A stretch of DNA of 59,660 nt from positions 1 to 59,660 of the forward strand of contig CANMBF010000013.1 in the NCBI GenBank assembly GCA_947496065.1. The letters are read 5' to 3'. How positions within the stretch are numbered: position 1 is the stretch's first letter; the number at the start of each line of letters is the position of its first letter. This document shows positions 54,121 to 59,660 of the stretch, piece by piece. A model generated the notes under the pieces. That model searched no databases, had not been told where the DNA came from, and saw only the letters and a program-made list of their open reading frames with translations. A program made the position numbers and the translations under genes. Source of the stretch: Bacteroidota bacterium. Its GTDB lineage: Bacteria > Bacteroidota > Bacteroidia > NS11-12g > UBA955.

Positions 54121-54813
54121 TTAAAGTGCTATTGCATACAAATCGATAAGATGCATGGCTTTTAATTGAGGGTAGTTAACAAGATTTAGTTGCAATTGCT
54201 GTAGGCAAATTTCGTTGGTTGTAAGAATCGTATCAGCGCCAGCATCTATCGCTTGTTGTATTAGGTTTTGACTCATATTAGTGGCTTCTTTATGGTTCAG
54301 TGAGGGTAAACAATAGCCAGCGCCACAGCATGTGTTTTCTAGTTTTAGAAAGCTGAATTGTGCATTGTTGAAAGGTTCAATCCATTGTTTTTGAATTGTA
54401 CCTTTTTCGTTGCAATCTACTACCATAAAAAAGTGATTATTAATGTTAGCGGCAGTCAGCAATTTTAATTTCGAAAATAAAAAATCTAATCCTTTAGCCG
54501 CTGTGGCCATTTTCATACATTGAATATGAGAAACCGTATTATTGAGTATTTTTGGGTAGCTAGTGGTGTAGGTCTTTTCACATTTTAACGAAGCACTTAA
54601 AATGGGATGGTCTCCAAATACATTTAAATTGTATTCTGAAATGGCTTTTGCTGCCTTTTGTTCTCCTTTTTCAAAGTAAGGCAAGCCACAGCAAGTTTGA
54701 TTTGTTGGGATGGTGTAAGGAATCTGTATAGAATTACACAGGCGTTTAAGATTTTCAACCGTTTCAGGGAAATTGTGAAACATAACGCAGGGTATTTGAA
54801 TAACTAATGACAT
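54121..54813 (-). CDS. LutA/YkgE-like CCG-domain iron-sulfur protein
   Basis: 230 residues. Two CCG-type cysteine motifs are present: NQTCCGLPYFEKG (about residues 39-51) and NTCCGAGYCLPSLN (about 159-172). In LutA the second motif usually reads CCGFGGTF; here it is altered. LutA belongs to the lactate-utilisation complex with LutB and LutC, neither of which is nearby, but the adjacent Ldh2-type dehydrogenase gene is suggestive. It may be a heterodisulfide-reductase-like redox subunit. A near-consensus -7 box lies 7 bases upstream. Confidence 0.83.
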   Translation of the reverse strand: MSLVIQIPCVMFHNFPETVENLKRLCNSIQIPYTIPTNQTCCGLPYFEKGEQKAAKAISEYNLNVFGDHPILSASLKCEKTYTTSYPKILNNTVSHIQCMKMATAAKGLDFLFSKLKLLTAANINNHFFMVVDCNEKGTIQKQWIEPFNNAQFSFLKLENTCCGAGYCLPSLNHKEATNMSQNLIQQAIDAGADTILTTNEICLQQLQLNLVNYPQLKAMHLIDLYAIAL

Positions 54814-54819
54814 TCACTG

Positions 54820-54827
54820 CAATAATA
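54820..54827 (-). promoter_or_regulatory. Near-consensus -7 box of the LutA-like cluster
   Basis: TATTATTG on the minus strand, one mismatch to TAnnTTTG. The ATG at 54813 lies 7 bases after it. Confidence 0.45.
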
Positions 54828-54984
54828 CCAAAAGGATTAATTAATTTTACACATTAATTTTGAACCAATTCAGCACAATTTTATAAATATTTGAAAAAAT
54901 GTTACCTAACCATGCCACGAATTAAATAAATTGGGTGTCTATGGTTAAAAATAGCAAAAATTGTGGGCCAATATCAAACATCGA

Positions 54985-55521
54985 ATGACAGAAGAAGAGC
55001 TATTAAAGGGCTGTTTAGAGGAGCGACAAGAGTGTCAAAGGGAATTGTACAAACGGTTCGCTGGCAAAATGATGGTGGTATGTATGCGCTATGCAAAAGA
55101 TAAACTAGAAGCAGAAGATATGTTGCAAGATGGTTTTATAAAGGTTTTTGATAATGTTGGGAAATTTAAGCAGGAAGGCTCTTTAGAGGGCTGGGTGCGA
55201 AGAATTATGGTAAATACTGCTTTGAATAAAATTAGAGCCAATAAAATGAAGTTTGAAGACATTAGTGAAACCGGCAGTCATTTGGCCGATGGTGACGCAA
55301 ATGCCATCGATAAATTAAGTGAAGAGGCCATCTTAGAAATTATCAGCCGTTTGCCCAATGGCTACAAATATGTGTTTAACATGTTTGCTATTGAAGGCTT
55401 TTCACACAAAGAAATTGCAGAAAAACTTGGCATAGAAGAGGCTAGTTCTAGAAGCCAATATGCCAAAGCTAGAAAATATTTACAAAACCAAATCATTCAA
55501 CTCGAACAAATTAAATTATGA
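54985..55521 (+). CDS. ECF-type RNA polymerase sigma factor
   Basis: 178 residues from ATG 54985, chosen over TTG 54961 because the ECF domain begins directly after it (MTEEELLKGCLEERQECQRE). Region 2 has RYAKDKLEAEDMLQDGFIKV and region 4 has GFSHKEIAEKLGIEEASSRS. The C-terminus overlaps the next gene by 4 bp (ATGA). Pairing with a predicted dual-membrane anti-sigma protein suggests control by an envelope signal. No promoter box is clear upstream. Confidence 0.95.
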   Translation: MTEEELLKGCLEERQECQRELYKRFAGKMMVVCMRYAKDKLEAEDMLQDGFIKVFDNVGKFKQEGSLEGWVRRIMVNTALNKIRANKMKFEDISETGSHLADGDANAIDKLSEEAILEIISRLPNGYKYVFNMFAIEGFSHKEIAEKLGIEEASSRSQYAKARKYLQNQIIQLEQIKL

Positions 55522-56990
55522 CGAATAATAATTTTGAGAAGCGGATTCAAGATAAACTCAATCAATACGAGATTGAGCCTTCTGAAAATCTGTTTAACGA
55601 TATTCTTAAAAAACGCGCATCGCGTCCAAAATCCATTTTAAAACTCACCTATGCGAAATTAGGTGTTGCTCTATTGGCAGTTGCGGCAATTACACTTTTT
55701 GTATTAGTGGATACTAGATCCAATTCTACTTCAAATGACAATGCTTCAATTTCAGTTGCTGAAAAGGATGCAAGCAATAGCAATAACATTGCTGAAGCTG
55801 GTGGTTTAGGGTCAAATGCAAAAACAGCAAAAGAAACTGTCGTAGCCAAAGAACGCCTTAAAACAGTTAAACAGAAATCAACGACTAACGTTGAAAAGCA
55901 AGCCTCTGGCAAGAAGGATGTTTCAAATTCAGATGTTAAATGGACGAATAATGCGCCATCACCTACTCAAAATTCAGCAATTGCGAATGCTAGCAATAAC
56001 ATTCAAAAAAGTACCAAACAAACTAAAACCTACCCAGGTTATCAAGATAATGGTGCTAATATTTCAGAGCGCTATTTTAATATCGATTCAAAAGACCGCC
56101 CAATCATAGCAGGACAGCAACACCAAGGCAAATCCCATTTATATGTGTACCATTCAATGGATGAAGCCCTGATAAATTCGCAAGATTTAAGCTATTTGGT
56201 TCTCAAGCCATTGCGCGTAATCAAACCATCTGCCACCCAAGATCAAATTGCTGCATTCGAAAAAAAACAATTAAAAACCGAGCATAAAAAACAACAACCT
56301 TTTTATTTGGATTTGTATTATACTGCGTATCAAACTAGCCATTCTGCGATTGGAAATAGTGAAATGGCAAACAATTATAAAACTTTGGCAAAAACGGATC
56401 CTAACCATGCCTTTAACGTAAGATTTTCAACGCCAATTAATAGCCATATAAATTTGTTTACTGGTTTTGGTTTGAATCAAATCAATACAAAGTTTGACGG
56501 GCAGATTCCTAACACAACGAATAAAGTGCATTACGAAACTTCTACCTATTATATTAATGATCCAATCACGGGTCTTCCTAAATTGGTGCAACAAATGGAT
56601 ACCATATTAAATGGTCCAGTAAGTTACAAATTTGCCAACCGTTATACCCTTATGCAAATTCCAATTGGATTAAGTTACAATATTGGGTTTGATAAAATGG
56701 ACATTGGAATTCATGGTTCAGCCTTGATGAATATCACAGGCAAAGCGCATGGCATGAATCCGGATTTCAATTTAGAGAAAATGCAAGGTTTTAGTTCTAA
56801 TCAAAAACAAATTGGAATTGGTGCCTCTGTAAGCCTAATGGTTGCCTATAAATTAACCAACAAAATTAAAATTATTGCAGAGCCAGGTTTACAATTTTAT
56901 CAATTGGGTGGCAAGAAAATTGGCAACGCAATGAACGAAAATATCTTGAATAAAGGACTCATTATTGGTCTAAGATATACCTTGTTTTGA
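55518..56990 (+). CDS. Predicted dual-membrane anti-sigma factor with outer-membrane barrel
   Basis: 490 residues. The N-terminal cytoplasmic region (1-42, NFEKRIQDKLNQYEIEPSEN) resembles an anti-sigma segment. One membrane helix follows (about 46-66, LGVALLAVAAITLFVLV), then a low-complexity Ser/Asn/Lys/Thr-rich periplasmic linker (about 67-200), and then a predicted beta-barrel (about 260-490: VRFSTPINSHINLFTGFGLN, MQIPIGLSYNIGFDKMDIGI, GLIIGLRYTLF). This domain order fits the dual membrane-spanning anti-sigma (Dma) family described in Bacteroides. The gene starts inside the sigma gene's stop, so the two are translationally coupled. The next gene starts with a TTG overlapping its stop. Confidence 0.8.
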   Translation: MTNNNFEKRIQDKLNQYEIEPSENLFNDILKKRASRPKSILKLTYAKLGVALLAVAAITLFVLVDTRSNSTSNDNASISVAEKDASNSNNIAEAGGLGSNAKTAKETVVAKERLKTVKQKSTTNVEKQASGKKDVSNSDVKWTNNAPSPTQNSAIANASNNIQKSTKQTKTYPGYQDNGANISERYFNIDSKDRPIIAGQQHQGKSHLYVYHSMDEALINSQDLSYLVLKPLRVIKPSATQDQIAAFEKKQLKTEHKKQQPFYLDLYYTAYQTSHSAIGNSEMANNYKTLAKTDPNHAFNVRFSTPINSHINLFTGFGLNQINTKFDGQIPNTTNKVHYETSTYYINDPITGLPKLVQQMDTILNGPVSYKFANRYTLMQIPIGLSYNIGFDKMDIGIHGSALMNITGKAHGMNPDFNLEKMQGFSSNQKQIGIGASVSLMVAYKLTNKIKIIAEPGLQFYQLGGKKIGNAMNENILNKGLIIGLRYTLF

Positions 56991-58516
56991 TAAAAAAGAT
57001 TTGCATATTATTAATTGGTTTTGTTGCACTTAATGGAGCGGCACAGAAAAATTATGCCAGTGTTAATAACCGTTTAAGTGCAGGTGTTAATGCCAAAGGG
57101 TTTTTGTTCGATAGTTTAGGCTATCCAGCATTGACAGCAGCTAACTTGATGTTGTCAAATGGGGCCGGCATTTGGCTCTCTGCCAAAGATAGCTTGGGCG
57201 AGATAAGGGTCGCAGCACACGATGTTTTAAAACATCAACATGAATTTTGGCCAGGTCCGCTTCAGTTAAAAACAGCCATTCCTTCGGATAGTAATACATG
57301 GAATCATATTTACCCAATTAGTTCAGCACAAATTAAATTTCATAGGGCGCATTATAAGGACAATCAGTACCAAGCTGCTGCAGAAATTTTAAATTGGCCA
57401 GGTTCATTGGGGGCACCTTATACCCAAATACTTGCACCATTTGTAGATGCTAAAGTTAACGATCAAATATACACCCCTACTTCAGGAGATTTTCCATATA
57501 TCAACTGCAATCAATTAATTTATAGCATTGCCAATGACAATGCAGGGCCTCACAATATAAGTCAAGCTAAATCCTTAGGGGTAGAGGTACATACAAGTGT
57601 ATATAATTTTAATGCCACTGATTCTTTTCTTAATAATAGTGTTTTAGTAAGATATGTGGTGCACAACCGATCAACAAGGAATTACAAAAACTTTAGATTG
57701 AGTGCCATTACTTCTTTTCAAATAGGTAACTTAGAAAATGAATTCTTAGGAACGGATATTCCAAACCAAACGTTGTTTGCAATAAATGATACAAGTGAGG
57801 CAACGTTTAAAAATAAGTTGGTGTCTATTGGTTGTATGGCCATTAATCAAAAAATATCTTCTACCATGTATTTCAATGATGATAATAATTTATTGAATGG
57901 AAGGCCATCAACACCTACCCATTTTTATAATCTCATGCAAGGCAAATGGAAGAATGGTAAAAGTTTGGGCTTTGGCGGCACTGGAATTGATGGGAATGGT
58001 AAGGCGAAATTTGTGTACCCCTATGCAAGCGATGATTCTAATGGCAATATTTTATGGAATGAATATGGTAATATATCTGGCAAACGCATTGGTATTTTAA
58101 ATTCCGATTCACTAGAATTAAAATCTGGCGCTGCAAATATTTATGATTTTGTCTATTTTATTGTAGAAGAAAAGTTTAATAATATTAAACAAATTAACCA
58201 TTTTTGTTTAAGTCTTAAAAAGGGTTTAGATGAGCGAAAAGTACTAAAAGTGGTACCTGAAATGGGAGTATCCAAGACCAAAATTAACCTTTTCCCAAAT
58301 CCACTTTCAGCAGGTGGAAAACTGTTTATTGAAATGAAGACAGATTTACCAATGTTTGCGAGGATTATCGACATTAATGGTAAAGAAATTTCCAATTATA
58401 ATTTGCATGGTCCTGAAAATTATATTATCTTACCAAATAATTTAGTGGTAGGGTTGTATTTTATGGAATTTAAAACATTAAACACAATTGAAAGGCAAAT
58501 ACTTAACATAAATTAA
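56987..58516 (+). CDS. T9SS-secreted protein, type A sorting domain
   Basis: 509 residues. The signal peptide is ICILLIGFVALNGAAQ. The start is TTG 56987, whose last two bases are the first two of the TGA stop of the previous gene, a tight translational coupling. The mature protein is beta-rich with no recognised enzyme motif (GIWLSAKDSLGEIRVAAHDV, VLVRYVVHNRSTRNYKNFRL). The end (INLFPNPLSAGGKLFIEM, GLYFMEFKTLNTIERQIL) is a T9SS sorting domain. Its place in the sigma/anti-sigma operon suggests it is regulated by that sigma factor or works with it. Confidence 0.88.
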   Translation: MIKKICILLIGFVALNGAAQKNYASVNNRLSAGVNAKGFLFDSLGYPALTAANLMLSNGAGIWLSAKDSLGEIRVAAHDVLKHQHEFWPGPLQLKTAIPSDSNTWNHIYPISSAQIKFHRAHYKDNQYQAAAEILNWPGSLGAPYTQILAPFVDAKVNDQIYTPTSGDFPYINCNQLIYSIANDNAGPHNISQAKSLGVEVHTSVYNFNATDSFLNNSVLVRYVVHNRSTRNYKNFRLSAITSFQIGNLENEFLGTDIPNQTLFAINDTSEATFKNKLVSIGCMAINQKISSTMYFNDDNNLLNGRPSTPTHFYNLMQGKWKNGKSLGFGGTGIDGNGKAKFVYPYASDDSNGNILWNEYGNISGKRIGILNSDSLELKSGAANIYDFVYFIVEEKFNNIKQINHFCLSLKKGLDERKVLKVVPEMGVSKTKINLFPNPLSAGGKLFIEMKTDLPMFARIIDINGKEISNYNLHGPENYIILPNNLVVGLYFMEFKTLNTIERQILNIN

Positions 58517-58535
58517 AAAGCATTTACAAACAACG

Positions 58536-59660
58536 ATGAAAAAAATATACAACATTTTACTGATTCTTTCAGTTTTTTTAATGGCTGATTCTTTGAAGGC
58601 CTCACACATGATGGGGAGTGACGTGTCCTACATATGCATTAGTCCAGGTAAATACAAAATTATTGCAAAGGTGTATCGCGACTGTCGTGGTATTCCGCTG
58701 AATAGCCCTAACATACAAGCGTTTAGTCCAAGTTGTGGTTCTTCAATAGCCATTTCGTATACCAGAACGGCTATCAACGATATTTCGCCAACTTGTATTG
58801 GTGGTACTGCTCCATGTAATCCTCAAAATACCACTGTTGGTAACGAGGGTATTGAAGAGCACGTGTTCGAAGGAACCGTCAACTTTAACACATCACCAAT
58901 GGATGCATTTGTAAAAAACGGCTGTTGTCAAGTTTATTTTTCTGTAGATCAGTGTTGTAGAAACGGTGCCATCACAACCTTGAATCAAGGTAATTTATAC
59001 ACTGAAGCGATGATTGATTTGTGTAATATTAAAAAGAAATGCAATACATCTCCTCAATTGTCAATTCCTCCGGTGGCTTACATTTGTTGTAATTTGCCTT
59101 TTACATTTAACAATGGTGCTTTTGAGTTTATTGATGGCGATAGCTTATCTTACAAACTTGCAAATCCATTGCAAGGGCATGGTTCAAACGAATCTTACCA
59201 AGGTACTTTCACGCCAACCATTCCAATGACACCTTTCTGTTTACCGCCGGGTGTTATCAATTGTAAAGCTTTGCCAAACGCAAAACCACCACGTGGCATG
59301 TATTTCGATGGAAATACTGGTGATATTATCTTTACACCTTCAAAATGTGATGAGGTAGGGGTTATTGTAATTCAAATTGATGAGTATCGAAAAGATTCCG
59401 CCACCGGGCAGTACTTGCTCGTAGGTGTTACAAGGCGGGATATGCAGTTAGTTGTAACCAAGTGTGCTGATAATAATCCGCCTCAGATTCCGACCAATAA
59501 TAAACAGACCATTTGTGAGGGTAATAAGGTTTGTTTTAAAATTCAATCAAGAGATACACGTGCCATCAATGCCACAAAAGATGATACCACACAGATGTGG
59601 TGGAATTATGGAATACCTGGCGCAACGTTTACTATTGTAGATCCAACAGCCCGTGAAAAG
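58536..59660 (+). CDS. Large secreted protein, 3' truncated by the window end
   Basis: 375 codons from ATG 58536 to the window edge without a stop. The signal peptide (IYNILLILSVFLMADSLKA) is followed by SHMMGSDVSYICISPGKYKI, the start of a known group of large Bacteroidota surface proteins that often carry T9SS type B (gliding-associated) C-termini; the C-terminus is not visible here. The many cysteines (CCQVYFSVDQCC, YICCNLPF) suggest disulfides. It lies 19 bp after the preceding T9SS gene, so it is probably the fourth gene of the sigma-factor operon. Confidence 0.85.
   Translation, partial: MKKIYNILLILSVFLMADSLKASHMMGSDVSYICISPGKYKIIAKVYRDCRGIPLNSPNIQAFSPSCGSSIAISYTRTAINDISPTCIGGTAPCNPQNTTVGNEGIEEHVFEGTVNFNTSPMDAFVKNGCCQVYFSVDQCCRNGAITTLNQGNLYTEAMIDLCNIKKKCNTSPQLSIPPVAYICCNLPFTFNNGAFEFIDGDSLSYKLANPLQGHGSNESYQGTFTPTIPMTPFCLPPGVINCKALPNAKPPRGMYFDGNTGDIIFTPSKCDEVGVIVIQIDEYRKDSATGQYLLVGVTRRDMQLVVTKCADNNPPQIPTNNKQTICEGNKVCFKIQSRDTRAINATKDDTTQMWWNYGIPGATFTIVDPTAREK

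Overview
The window looks like a chromosomal segment of a Bacteroidota bacterium with a type IX secretion system (T9SS), of an environmental rather than a well-known gut lineage. The evidence is AT-rich DNA, start sites without purine-rich Shine-Dalgarno boxes, many perfect TAnnTTTG promoter boxes, several secreted proteins with C-terminal T9SS sorting domains, and typical Bacteroidota families (GSCFA, DUF5686 and DUF6089-like proteins, M43 peptidases with PKD domains, WG repeats). I could not resolve the order or genus. Most of the window is ordinary core genome, with secreted and envelope proteins in between.

Layout. 1-564: three tandem copies of an 87-bp repeat run into a cloverleaf-shaped inverted-repeat block that abuts tRNA-Ser(GGA). 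582-4797: rluF, then a convergent cluster with a GbsR-type regulator, four small membrane proteins (two paralogous pairs) and an epimerase. 4980-7870: carA and eno, separated by a four-helix-bundle gene bounded by inverted repeats. 8076-13130: a crtD-like carotenoid desaturase, an intergenic hairpin cluster, a T9SS cargo gene broken by an in-frame TGA, and an unknown secreted protein. 13566-20489: TPR protein, zinc-ribbon protein, Nif3-like protein, lpxK and topA. 20504-24754: two tandem M43 metalloproteases. 24824-28172: aroC, methylmalonyl-CoA epimerase, a WG-repeat protein and a membrane protein. 28308-34925: a tetR-tolC-MFP-RND efflux operon. 35479-38637: tRNA-Arg(CCG), a second cloverleaf block, and two T9SS-type proteins; one of these is little more than two sorting-domain-like modules. 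38835-42426: frr, a nitronate monooxygenase-like gene broken by an in-frame TAA, an M16 peptidase and an AlbA/Schlafen-type protein. 42840-50876: envelope beta-barrels, glyA, a serine hydrolase and a GSCFA protein. 50946-54813: DPP III-like peptidase, Ldh2-type dehydrogenase and a LutA-like protein. 54985-59660: an ECF sigma factor, a dual-membrane anti-sigma/beta-barrel protein and two large secreted proteins, the last cut by the window edge.

Three things stand out most. First, two cloverleaf inverted-repeat blocks of about 130-140 bp share one architecture (outer stem, short arm, arm of about 60 nt, short arm), and each starts exactly at a tRNA 3' end. Second, the sigma factor is translationally coupled to a protein with an anti-sigma-like N-terminus, one inner-membrane helix, a periplasmic linker and an outer-membrane barrel, and is followed by T9SS cargo. 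Third, there is a secreted protein made of two sorting-domain-like modules without an obvious cargo domain. Two genes with single in-frame stop codons and a recurring TAnnTTTG-to-ATG spacing of 5-8 nt are further points to check.
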